NCBI GenBank assembly: GCA_030037185.1 | Contig: JASHRR010001470.1 | Coordinates: forward strand, 1-10,986 | Direction: 5' to 3' | Source: Xanthobacteraceae bacterium | GTDB taxonomy: Bacteria > Pseudomonadota > Alphaproteobacteria > Rhizobiales > Xanthobacteraceae | Length of the DNA stretch: 10,986 nt | Shown: positions 1-6,954 of the stretch, piece by piece | Position numbering within the stretch: the first letter of the stretch is position 1 | How the letters are laid out: each line of letters begins with the position of its first letter | Notes under the pieces: generated by a model | The model's input: only the letters and a program-made list of their open reading frames with translations | Told to the model about the DNA's origin: nothing | The model's database searches: none | Position numbers and translations under genes: made by a program

Positions 1-118
1 TTTGAAAGTGGAGGCACGAGGGAAAGCTATGCCGAGTCGATTACAAGCTACTCACGGCGAATGTCGCGAAAAACCAGCCCATTCGGCATAATCCGCCAGT
101 CGGCATATGCGATGAAGT
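1..118. other. Unassigned left edge
   Basis: No coding sequence is convincing here. Positions 88-112 carry an imperfect dyad of the form GCATAATCCG...CGGCATATGC (8 of 10 arm positions agree), similar in style to the GCATAA-type palindrome at 515-542. It may belong to the left end of the element at 119-518 or to a target site of a tyrosine recombinase. That link is inference. Confidence 0.3.
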
Positions 119-518
119 GGGGTATTCAGCGGAGTAAATTATTCAGTGGAGCAGAACGGTTCTGCCGCGTTTTTCCTGGACGAATACCGTTCTTTGCTCC
201 GCATAATAATTGGGTGTACCCGTCATCAGCATCCGATGAGTTGATCAGGTGGGAGAAAGTGGCCGTTACGCAGTGACGCTGGCGTGGTCTTGTTCATGAC
301 GTCTACCAGCGCGTCTGCTCGTGGGTAGACTAAGTGTCTGAGTACTGGCATGGCCTCGCCACAATGCCACCTTTTCGGATGTCTGCAGCTCTACCGTCGC
401 CGGTGACCGGCACCGTGCAGAGACCTCTTTATTATGCGGACCTGGTGATCCTACCTGAGGTGATTGAAGCCCATGCCGCCGTTCTGCTCCGCTGAATAAT
501 TACTCCGCTGAATACCCC
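119..518. mobile_element. 400-bp MITE-like element with ~40-bp inverted repeats
   Basis: Positions 119-159 (41 nt, starting GGGGTATTCAGCGGAG) and 479-518 (40 nt, ending CTCCGCTGAATACCCC) are inverted copies differing by one single-base indel and one substitution. Each arm is itself built from two copies of an ATTCAGCGGAG-like unit. A third, weaker inverted copy of the inner half lies at 187-211 (CCGTTCT..GCTCCG..TAATAATT). The ~320 bp between the arms hold no open frame I recognise as a protein. I see no target duplication at the outer edges. Non-autonomous elements usually have this architecture, and the repeated GC/AT dyads resemble tyrosine-recombinase substrates such as the ends of three-recombinase (RIT) elements. 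Which family mobilises it is unknown. The arms are seen directly; the element interpretation is inference. Confidence 0.5.
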
Positions 519-542
519 TTATGCAGTGCGCTGCATAAGGGG
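515..542. repeat. Perfect palindrome with 12-bp arms
   Basis: CCCCTTATGCAG at 515-526 and CTGCATAAGGGG at 531-542 are exact reverse complements around a 4-nt centre (TGCG). The palindrome shares its first four bases with the right inverted repeat of the element at 119-518, so the two structures are physically joined. Paired arms with a 4-nt centre could be a recombinase binding or crossover site. There is no T-run after it, so it is not an obvious intrinsic terminator. Confidence 0.6.
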
Positions 543-653
543 TAATGCCATGGATCGAAGGGGTGGCTCATCGTCGTTGAGCGCGGGCCAACTGGGTCAA
601 ACCGGAGGAGCCTGCAATTTCAGCGGAACGCGGCAGCCCTCGTAGGATCGCAC

Positions 654-723
654 GAGCCGGATGAATCGAGAGGTTCACGTCCGGAATCTGTAAGCGGCTC
701 GGGGTGAAATTCCCCGGGCCGAC
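654..723 (+). ncRNA. Group II intron 3' end (domains V and VI), truncated
   Basis: Positions 654-688 fold as a group II intron domain V. They begin GAGC, have a lower stem 657-661/680-684, a U.G pair (662/679), a two-base AC bulge (677-678), and an upper stem 663-667/672-676 capped by a GAGA tetraloop (668-671). The catalytic AGC triad lies at 655-657, although its partner reads GAATC instead of the usual GUUC, suggesting a variant or slight decay. Positions 695-704/712-721 form a fully paired 10-bp stem consistent with domain VI, followed by AC at 722-723, which fits the AY 3' end of these introns. No bulged branch-point A is apparent. No reverse transcriptase or 5' domains are found on this strand, so this is a remnant. 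It ends about 25 bp before the stop codon of the convergent serine hydrolase. Confidence 0.6.
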
Positions 724-746
724 TCGGCAGATTCAGACATCCAGAC

Positions 747-2516
747 TCAGCCACGCTCCGCCCGCACGGTTCGCCGGGCCGCGACCGATCCATCCGGCTC
801 ATGGAAGAACAATTCATCCACTTGCCCATCCGGGCCGAGATGGAACTCCACCCGGAAGCCCTTGAGGTGATCGATGGCGAAGGTTCGCCTCTGGTAGGGA
901 CGCAGCGTGTAAGTTGGTTGGCTCCGAACCGTTAGCGTGAGCTGTCCATCGTTGTTCTGCGCCACGACGACAGTCGTAATGCCATCGAGGCTGTACGTGC
1001 CGATACAGAGCTGACGGAAGGCGGGATTCGTGCAATCGCCACCGGCAAGACGGGTGAAGACGATGTCCTTGACGACCGGCTCGAACGGAGCGGCCAGACT
1101 CGCAATGCTTCCTTCGCGGTCAGTGGAAAATGAGATGGCAAGGCGATCGGGTAGCAGGCCACCCGGCGACTCGGGTGCCTCCGGCAGCTCGAACGTATCG
1201 TAGTGCCGGTGCGCGAGCGGCTCGGACATGCCGCGAAAGGCCCAGTGCAATTTGCCCTCGGCATGGGTGATAGTAATCCGGCCGTAACCTGGATGCTCGT
1301 AGTCACCAGCATAGTCCGCGAGGTCGCGGTGCGCCTGGGTGGCCGGCCTCAGTGAGGCTTTCCAGGCCTGTCGGTGAACGTCTTGGTGCGCTACAAATTT
1401 GCGGCGCCGCTCACGAAAACGGTGGAGCCATGGTGCCGGCTCCTTGCCGCACACGCGGTCGAAGACATAGTTCGCGAGGATGTGCGGAGTAAATAGCGGA
1501 GCCATACCATTATTGGCAAGTATGGCAACACCGACGCCACGATCGGGCAGCATCATAATCAGCGTTCTCGAACCGGTAAAACCGCCGCCATGCCATACCA
1601 CGCGCTCTCCACGATATCTGTGCGATCGGAAGCCGAGGCCATAATGCACATCGCTGTACTCGGCGAATTCGGGTGCCTCGACATGAACGCGCGGCTTTTG
1701 TAGCTCCTGTATCAAGCCCGGTGACAGGAGCCGTTGTCCTTCAAACTCGCCCTTGCCGAGATGAAAACGAAGCCAGTTCGCCAAGCTCGCTATCGACGTG
1801 CTCATGCCGCCCGCAGCCGTCACGCTGACAGGCCAGAGCTTCGAGCGCACGCGGGTGCCCCCCTCCATCGCGTAGGGCGCCGCCGCGTCGGGGGCTGCAG
1901 CAAACTCTTCGACAGTGAACGTCACCTCCATGTGCAGCTTGTCCGTCAGCGCGCGGGTGAATTTGGCCCAGCTCTGACCGCTGACGCGCTCGGCTACCAG
2001 ACTTGCAACAAGATAGCCGAGGTTCGAATATTGGAAGGTGCTGCGAATGTCATCGCTCGGCTCGAGATAGCGCATCGCCGCGAGCATTTGCGCGGGCGAC
2101 AGATCGCCGGGCAGCCAAATCCAATCGTGACGCGGCAGTCCGGAATGGTGGCAAAGCAAATCGCGCACCGTGACGCGGTCGCTCGCGATGGCGTCTTGCA
2201 GCCGGTATTCCGGGATGTATTCCCGCACCGGCTTCTTCCAATCCATGCGCTGCTCGTCCACCAAAAGGGCCAAGCCTGCGGCCGTGAATGACTTCGAGAT
2301 CGACATAAGTTGGAACTGCGTGTCGGTTGTCACCTTCAAGCCGACTTCAACATCGCGAAGGCCATAGGGCCTGACGAACGCCACCTCCCCGTTTTGCACG
2401 ACCGCAACGGCGAGACCTGGGACCTTCCACTCCTCCATCACTTCCGCGATGAGACGTTCAAGTTCAGGAATGAAGACCGTAAAGGACTCGCTAAGTACGA
2501 CAGTTTCGGACGCCAT
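747..2516 (-). CDS. Serine hydrolase of the beta-lactamase / class C family
   Basis: A 589-aa protein with the full catalytic signature of the class C beta-lactamase / penicillin-binding-protein-like family: SxxK at residues 72-75 (SISK, Ser72 nucleophile, Lys75), YxN at 163-165 (YSN) and an HxG-type motif at 309-311 (HGG). Family members hydrolyse ester or amide bonds of varied substrates (esterases, D-amino acid or peptide hydrolases); the substrate here cannot be told. After the ~350-residue catalytic domain come two similar C-terminal stretches (about 398-490 and 500-585) of the DUF3471/lipocalin-like type seen behind many such hydrolases. No signal peptide or membrane segment is seen, so a cytoplasmic location is likely. 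The chosen ATG has a GAGG nine bases upstream. The frame is intact and long, unlike most neighbours, which suggests it is maintained. A conserved box lies 65-140 bp upstream. Confidence 0.9.
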   Translation of the reverse strand: MASETVVLSESFTVFIPELERLIAEVMEEWKVPGLAVAVVQNGEVAFVRPYGLRDVEVGLKVTTDTQFQLMSISKSFTAAGLALLVDEQRMDWKKPVREYIPEYRLQDAIASDRVTVRDLLCHHSGLPRHDWIWLPGDLSPAQMLAAMRYLEPSDDIRSTFQYSNLGYLVASLVAERVSGQSWAKFTRALTDKLHMEVTFTVEEFAAAPDAAAPYAMEGGTRVRSKLWPVSVTAAGGMSTSIASLANWLRFHLGKGEFEGQRLLSPGLIQELQKPRVHVEAPEFAEYSDVHYGLGFRSHRYRGERVVWHGGGFTGSRTLIMMLPDRGVGVAILANNGMAPLFTPHILANYVFDRVCGKEPAPWLHRFRERRRKFVAHQDVHRQAWKASLRPATQAHRDLADYAGDYEHPGYGRITITHAEGKLHWAFRGMSEPLAHRHYDTFELPEAPESPGGLLPDRLAISFSTDREGSIASLAAPFEPVVKDIVFTRLAGGDCTNPAFRQLCIGTYSLDGITTVVVAQNNDGQLTLTVRSQPTYTLRPYQRRTFAIDHLKGFRVEFHLGPDGQVDELFFHEPDGSVAARRTVRAERG

Positions 2517-2580
2517 GAGAAAGAGCCTCGACCACTTCAGCTAAAGATAATCGATTTTCAGCATCTCGACGACTGCTATG

Positions 2581-2655
2581 GGTCATCAAGAGACCGCTGA
2601 CCGCGTACGCCGCGCGGCAAGTTTACATCCGTAACCGGATCAATCTGCGGCCGGT
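2581..2655 (-). promoter_or_regulatory. Conserved upstream box, copy 1
   Basis: About 75 bp upstream of the serine hydrolase, aligning with 10363-10440 at roughly 59 of 78 columns by eye. Read on the minus strand, both copies contain TTGRTC, then CGGTTAC, then an inverted GTAAAC- or GCGAAC-like half, then YTGCCGCGC. Here GGTTACGGATGTAAAC (about 2620-2635) is a good dyad of the kind bound by TetR-family repressors, and TTGATC followed after 17 bases by TTGCCG is a possible weak promoter. The distance to the start codon is about 65 bp. Its regulatory function is inference. Confidence 0.4.
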
Positions 2656-2789
2656 GGCGGTGCCGGCTGATTGATGTACGGCTGCCGTATTACAGAATAC
2701 CCGGAAGGCAGCGCGAGTTTGTTCCGATAACTTTAATTCTCGGAAGTGAAAACGAGTCGCGGCTCTCTACGCTGGTGGCCGGTCGTGGT

Positions 2790-3617
2790 CTAGAAGTCGG
2801 AGTTGATGGCGACTGGGGTATGGTATTCGAACTGGGCGTTATTCTCCGCGCAAATCTCTTCAGGTAGCGATTGCTGGATGCGCCGGTAACGCTGGATTGT
2901 CGACCACGGGGTGTAGAACGTGTCGGGGTCATCGATGGCGATGGCGACTTCGAGCTGCCTGCCGCCTTCGATCACCCTCCAGCGCTCGACGACGTGCAGC
3001 TTTTCGGTGTGCGGCGTGCGGAAATTGTCGATGGTGGTCCGGTCGTTCAGTCCGACCGTATCGATCACGAGCGTATCGCCCTCATAGCGGCCGACGGACT
3101 CGCCGTACCATGAAGGTTTGGGCGCCTCCGAATGCGGCACGTCGAGATAAATGTGCCGCACCTGCATGTCGCCCTGAAAGATCATCAAGACTTCCTTGGG
3201 CGACTGGACGAAGAAAATCGGCTCGACGACGAACATCATGAAGCCCGGAACGCCCGCCGGCATGCAGCTTGAGCGCGCCGTGTAGCCGATCCCTCCGTCG
3301 AGCACGACGTCGTTCGCCTTCTTCATCCGTTCGATCGCCCACGGCTTGATGTTGGGATTGCTGAGATCGGCGACCCGGTAGGTCGGCGTGACGCCGGGAG
3401 TGCCGTTGAGCACGTAAGGATGGGCCGGATCATTGCTGACCGGAGGAGGGCTACCGGGGACGGCGATAAAGTCGCGGTTGATGGCGATCCAAGCCGCGCC
3501 GTTCGAAGAAAAATCCGGAACACCCGCCTGTGCGGTGGCTTTGGTGGCGAGCGCCCCCAACAGAAGGCCCGCCCCTATGCCTGATGCAAGAAGCCGTTTG
3601 CTGGTCGCTGAAAACAT
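2790..3617 (-). CDS. Exported protein of an uncharacterised family
   Basis: A 275-aa protein with a Sec-type signal peptide: a basic start (SKRLL), a hydrophobic stretch over about 9-24 and a likely AQA cleavage site near residue 31. The mature part carries family hallmarks: KPWAIERM at 91-98, SSCMPAGVPG at 116-125, PSWYGESVGRYEGDTLVIDTVG across 168-189, PHTEKLHVVERW at 202-213 and IDDPDTFYTPW at 228-238. I recognise this as a widespread periplasmic or secreted family in Proteobacteria and Acidobacteria with no established function. The start is supported by a GGAG six to seven bases upstream. Its stop leaves about 270 bp before the serine hydrolase start, and its start lies 26 bp after the stop of the degraded upstream gene on the same strand, as in a former operon. 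The frame is intact. Confidence 0.85.
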   Translation of the reverse strand: MFSATSKRLLASGIGAGLLLGALATKATAQAGVPDFSSNGAAWIAINRDFIAVPGSPPPVSNDPAHPYVLNGTPGVTPTYRVADLSNPNIKPWAIERMKKANDVVLDGGIGYTARSSCMPAGVPGFMMFVVEPIFFVQSPKEVLMIFQGDMQVRHIYLDVPHSEAPKPSWYGESVGRYEGDTLVIDTVGLNDRTTIDNFRTPHTEKLHVVERWRVIEGGRQLEVAIAIDDPDTFYTPWSTIQRYRRIQQSLPEEICAENNAQFEYHTPVAINSDF

Positions 3618-3642
3618 ATTTTCTCCATAGGTCTTCCGTCGA

Positions 3643-4041
3643 TCATGGTGCGATACGGTCGTGTTGTGCGCGCCGAGGCCACCCAGAGGTACCTTGAGCT
3701 GCCATCCTAGAGTAGATTGCGGTCAGATTGAACCGTCCTGGCATTTGCCGGCTCTTGGGCCTTAGCTCCGCAGTGCCACGGTCCCACTCCTCCATCACGC
3801 TAAGCCCATTGATCACGGGCGAATTGTTTGGATAGGTGCGGCGAACCTCGAAAATCCGGACGATGTGGTTGGGCACATCTCCTACTTCAATATTCTGCTG
3901 ACGCGTGATTTTGCTATTTTCAGCCAAAGCCTTGAAGGAAACGTGCTGTTTCTCCTGGGCGAGCGCATTGCTCGCGGACAAGGCCACGGCCAAGGGCAGC
4001 AGCGTCATGGTCGCAAGAGTAAGGGTAGTGCGCCGATTTAT
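3643..4041 (-). pseudogene. Truncated exported protein, start codon ATA instead of ATG
   Basis: Reading from 4041, the frame gives a twin-basic NRRTTL start, a hydrophobic segment ending in ALAQE (signal peptide), then VSFKALAENSKI, GDVPNHIVRIFEVRRTYPNN and INGLSVMEEWDRG. I recognise this as the N-terminal half of a small rhizobial exported family related by motif to allene-oxide-cyclase-like barrel proteins, usually about 170-180 aa. After WDRG (around 3780) the similarity stops and about 45 unrelated residues follow to a TGA, so the C-terminal half is missing. The expected start codon at 4039-4041 reads ATA, nine bases after GGAG, just where an ATG should be. The frame stays open upstream to an ATG at 4449, but the upstream residues look non-coding. 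Truncation plus start loss argue for a pseudogene. Confidence 0.65.
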
Positions 4042-4900
4042 GATGTTGCTCTCCAGGGTGTACGTGCGTTGGATCGCGGAAGCCGACGGAGCCCCGCAAT
4101 AATTTCCGATGGTTGTTAGCAGGGCGCGCCGCAAGCCGCCGCACACCCGCAAATATCGGCCTTGCACTGCGCGTTTTAGACTTAAGCCGCCGTCTCGACT
4201 ACGTTGGCAACACGACCGGTGTATCCCGATAGCGGTTACAGTCATCAGAGTCACGCTGTCTTCGACCGCGGTTCCGCGCTGGCACGATCGCTGGTTTGCG
4301 CTCGTAGCAGACTTAGGAAGACTCTCCGGGGCTACGTAAGCGTGATGGGCGCAATGCCTCAGCAACTGGACTAGTTTGACAGTCGGTAGGAATGTTCGCC
4401 TATGGGCCAGCAACGGATTCCTGCACTGCGAAAATGGGATACCTTGCAAGAAAGGTGGATGCCGCTAACAGTTCTTGGAATTCGACCCCTTTCAACCTCG
4501 CGTGGCGAGGGTCAGGCTGTCCCCGCCAGTAGCTGAGGGAAAGGCACCGATACGCGTAGTAGGTCGGGCCATAGTGCGGCCGCAGGCCTGGAGAGCCGTT
4601 ATCTATCCCGCCGTTTTGCGGCATGGAAGTGGTCAACGGCCTCTCTGCTGTCTGCAACGAAGGCCAGGTGAAAACCGGGGCCTGGCGGACGGCGTCCACG
4701 GGCTAGATCAGCAGCAACTTGTCCTTGTTCGTGCCCGCCAAGCCGCACCCACGGACCGAGAGCCCGTGAAGGCTCTCGCGTAGCCGAGCGCCATCATCGT
4801 GGCGTCATAGAAAGCCGCGGCTGCGGTGGACGTCTGCCACAGGGCGGACGAAACTTATCTGACTGTCAATCTCTACGAGATGCCTTGTTGGCGCGCTGTT
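4042..4900. other. 860-bp stretch with no recognised gene
   Basis: Open frames on both strands are short and none resembles a known family. The part from about 4500 to 4860 is GC-rich and rich in inverted repeats: GAGAGCC/GGCTCTC around a 6-nt loop near 4758-4777, and a CCAGG/CCTGG pair near 4664-4685. On the minus strand a frame around 4735-4850 gives an alanine-rich peptide with FYDATMMALGYAR that could be a scrap of coding sequence. The region may hold structured RNA or gene debris. I cannot assign it. Confidence 0.3.
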
Positions 4901-4906
4901 TCGCAA

Positions 4907-5431
4907 TCAACGCAACATAAGTAGATAGTTGTGGCCCTTGCCATACTGGATCTCGTCGACGCCGCTCGCCTGGACGGTGCCGATATCGCAGTGTTCGAGC
5001 CCCCACGTCACGACGTATTCTACCGCCTGGCAGACCTTGTCCCAGCTGGTGTGGAAGGCGTTGGCGGTTTCCTGCCATGACAGCATGCGGGCCCAATGGG
5101 CGAGAAACAGCATGTAAGCCTTGGTAAGTTGGTGTTTGCCGGTCGCCCAGGGAATTTCCTCGACCCGTACCCCGCAGGTCTTACAATTGACCCGTCGCAT
5201 GCGGTAAACAAAGTACACGAGAAACGCCCAAAACGGCACGAATTCGAAGCGCCGCACACCGAGGTGATCGTAGCCTGGGCCGGGCTGATGACAGCCCGAG
5301 CACACCGGTTTGGTGCCGCAGCGCGGACGAATGCCGATCTCGATGATCTTGCTGTCAGGGCAGACCCGTGCGTTCTCGTAGACGAAGCCCGGAAAGTGGT
5401 GACAGTGGTTGAGGAGGGTGATGACGCGCAT
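4907..5431 (-). pseudogene. ISL3-family transposase, C-terminally truncated
   Basis: From the ATG at 5431 (MRVITLLNHC) the frame gives 174 residues that match the N-terminal part of ISL3 transposases. Two CxxC pairs (Cys44/47 and Cys83/86) form the zinc ribbon, followed by helix-turn-helix-like sequence (KHQLTKAYMLFLAHWAR, SWQETANAF, SWDKV) and the start of the DDE domain with GVDEIQYGKGHNYL, where Asp159 is the first catalytic aspartate. The family is about 400 aa. Here the similarity ends at NYL (near 4920) and a TGA follows four codons later, so over half the protein, including the other catalytic residues, is missing. An ATG ten codons further upstream (5461) is open but MRV is the usual start. 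Not functional; the other IS end was not found. Confidence 0.85.
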
Positions 5432-5468
5432 GCCTGGGGGATCTCGAATCCACGCTGCCAAGGCGGCT

Positions 5469-5904
5469 GTGTCGACGGCTGAACCGTCAAGCCTGTGTGA
5501 AGAGGAGCTCGCCGCCTACTGCCCCGATCTCGATGAGTGGTCGTCCACTTGGCGCTACGAACAGCGCGATGGCACCCGATCAGAAGCTGGTGGAATGCTT
5601 CAAGCCGTTCTTGTGCCATCTGCTGAGCCTGGATTTGTCACGCAAAACACTGCGCCGGCATCGCGACAATCTGTGGCTATTGGGCGGCGAACTCATCCGA
5701 AGGCTGCATGATACGCCTCGTTTTCGCCAGCGGCCGATCGACCAGCTTGTACTTGCAGCTATTGATGAGGAGGGCGGACCATTAATCCGCCTCGGCACCG
5801 AGGAGCAGCAACGCTCCTTCGATGCTACCTGCCGAAAGCTATATCGCTTCCTTCACAACAGTTCATACCCTGACAAGTATCGGCCTTGTGGCTATTGTGG
5901 ATAA
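5469..5904 (+). pseudogene. Frameshifted rhizobial hypothetical gene
   Basis: Two frames join to give one protein. The first, from a GTG at 5469, reads ..EEELAAYCPDLDEWSSTWRYEQRD; the second, open to the stop at 5902-5904, reads ..DQKLVECFKPFLCHLL, then LSRKTLRRHRDNLWLLGGEL, then a run with EEGGPL and FDATCRKLYRFL, ending PCGYCG. I recognise this as a family of unknown function common in Bradyrhizobium and relatives near transposons, normally read in one frame of about 140 aa. The frame changes near 5562-5572 (a +1 or -2 event). A downstream-only product would start around 5569. The start lies 38 bp from the divergent ISL3 transposase start. Confidence 0.65.
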
Positions 5905-5963
5905 CGCGAAGATATCCGCGGAGCCAACATCGGCTCGACGCGTGAATGCCGGCTCTGACGAAG

Positions 5964-6016
5964 GGCTGTGGACATGTGGACAACGCTGAAGAAGCATTGC
6001 CCACATGCCCACAGCC
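5964..6016. repeat. Long hairpin with tandem units in each arm
   Basis: Arms 5964-5987 and 5993-6016 pair at 21 of 24 positions around a GAAGA loop. Each arm contains a tandem duplication: TGTGGACA twice in the left arm, TGCCCACA-like twice in the right. It precedes the IS91 integrase remnant and could be part of that element's terminal or origin structure. That role is inference. Confidence 0.55.
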
Positions 6017-6103
6017 AGAGCAACAACAAGCAACAATCAGGATCTATGATTAGAAGATGCACGCCGGCAATCGACCCAGAGATTCTGCCGACGAGGCCAA
6101 GAC

Positions 6104-6238
6104 TTGAACACATACGGTCGCAAGGATCGCTACGCGATGTTGTCCCCGGCGCTGCTTGAACTTCTGCGCGACTGGTATCGCGTCGCGGCCGCAAGGATGG
6201 CTGTTTCTGGGGCACGTCAACTCACTCGTGCCTGCCAT
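6104..6238 (+). pseudogene. Integrase (tyrosine recombinase) fragment of IS91 type
   Basis: One frame gives GRKDRYAMLSPALLELLRDWYRVA, the conserved GKGRKDR..LSP block of tyrosine recombinases just before the catalytic His-x-x-Arg region. The reading then moves by one base to RPQGWLFLG, and the sequence RQLTRACH follows after a small deletion. The catalytic Arg, His and Tyr motifs are absent. The N-terminal part is also missing, and the text upstream of 6104 does not continue it. It is a non-functional remnant. Confidence 0.65.
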
Positions 6239-6618
6239 AATGACAAGGACGTCACCTTCAAATGGAAGTCTCAAAGGTCAGGAGCGATACGGGGTGATGA
6301 CGCTCGATACTCACGAGTTCATCCGCCGCTTCCCGATGCATGTGTTGCCACAGGGCTTTCACGGTATCCGTTACTATGGCCTGCTGACCGGCCCAACACG
6401 CGCCAACAACATTGCGCGTATCCGCGAGCTCCTCGCGGCCACTCATCCCGATCGACGCCATCAAGGGCGCCACCACAAAGCCTGAAGAACTGCAAGCGCC
6501 AGAGCATCCCTGCCCATGCTGCGGCGGCCGCATGCGCATCCTCGAGACCTTCCTGCCCGGGCAACAGCCCAAGCACCGCCCGACGCCACTTCCGGCGGTG
6601 ATCCGGATCGACACCTGA
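6239..6618 (+). pseudogene. IS91-family transposase, C-terminal fragment with frameshifts
   Basis: NDKDVTFKWK (from 6239) changes frame near 6265-6285 into ERYGVMTLDTHEFIRRF and MHVLPQGFHGIRYYGLL, then NNIARIRELLA. A second shift near 6450-6475 leads to EHPCPCCGGRMRILETF and RPTPLPAVIRIDT, ending at TGA 6616-6618. These are the conserved C-terminal blocks of IS91 (rolling-circle, HUH-type) transposases, including the CPCCGG zinc-binding tail. The catalytic HUH and tyrosine part is deleted, so the protein cannot be active. Confidence 0.8.
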
Positions 6619-6898
6619 TGATGACATTCTCAGAGCCATCGCTCCGAAAAGCCGTTCCCCTCACCCGGCACGGCTCAGGTCGCTCAGATGCCGCAATCCC
6701 TACCAACAGCCTCTTCGGTATTCACCAACACACCGCCCCACGGATCGGAAGAACGTCTCGCCCCGACCTGGATCCTCACCGTTCAACCGATCCTCGCTGC
6801 TGACCTCAGCTGTGGCTCGCCCACGGCCAAATCCCCATAGCAAGCGCACGGCGCCGCCCAATACGTGCGCCTCCCCCGCGGTTTGGTCCGTTGGGGGT
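6619..6898. other. Non-coding tail downstream of the IS91 transposase
   Basis: No gene is seen. The sequence is GC-rich and follows directly on the transposase stop; it resembles the untranslated 3' part of rhizobial IS91 elements. The element probably ends near the hairpin that starts at 6899. Confidence 0.4.
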
Positions 6899-6954
6899 TT
6901 TCAGACGCCGGCCCCGGTGCGTATGGAAATGTACGTGACGGCCGGCGTCTGAAA
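6899..6954. repeat. Long hairpin with perfect 15-bp arms
   Basis: TTTCAGACGCCGGCC (6899-6913) and GGCCGGCGTCTGAAA (6940-6954) are exact reverse complements. Inside them, after a two-base bulge, 6916-6923 and 6932-6939 can pair further with one mismatch, leaving an eight-base loop (6924-6931). It sits at the estimated end of the IS91 remnant. It could be an element terminus or a bidirectional terminator: the bases run TTT before the left arm and AAA after the right. Confidence 0.65.

Larger units (their letters stand above)
5964..6900 (+). mobile_element. Decayed IS91-type element with accessory integrase
   Basis: The span holds, in order, a 24-bp-arm hairpin (5964-6016), a scrap of the accessory tyrosine integrase, the C-terminal part of an IS91 transposase ending at 6618, and a 280-bp GC-rich non-coding tail. 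That order matches rhizobial IS91-like elements carrying an integrase upstream of the transposase; the tail (with CCCCATAGC near 6835 and CCGCGGTTTGGTCC near 6877) looks like their usual 3' region. Most of both genes is deleted. The borders are estimates. Confidence 0.55.

Noticed and set aside
61..276. 71-codon plus-strand open frame at the left edge
   Set aside because: It runs through the left inverted repeat of the 119-518 element, has no ribosome binding site or family resemblance, and is best explained as chance.
1734..2291. 185-codon plus-strand open frame inside the serine hydrolase
   Set aside because: It is the antisense of a gene with all catalytic motifs; its Arg/Ala/His-rich composition is typical of GC-rich shadow frames.
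4866..5096. Tail STYVALIAKQRANKASRRD after the transposase break as a separate gene end
   Set aside because: Only about 20 residues in a frame offset from the transposase, with no recognisable family and no start codon of its own.
5020..5619. 199-codon minus-strand frame overlapping the ISL3 transposase
   Set aside because: It is another frame of the recognised transposase and has no family features.
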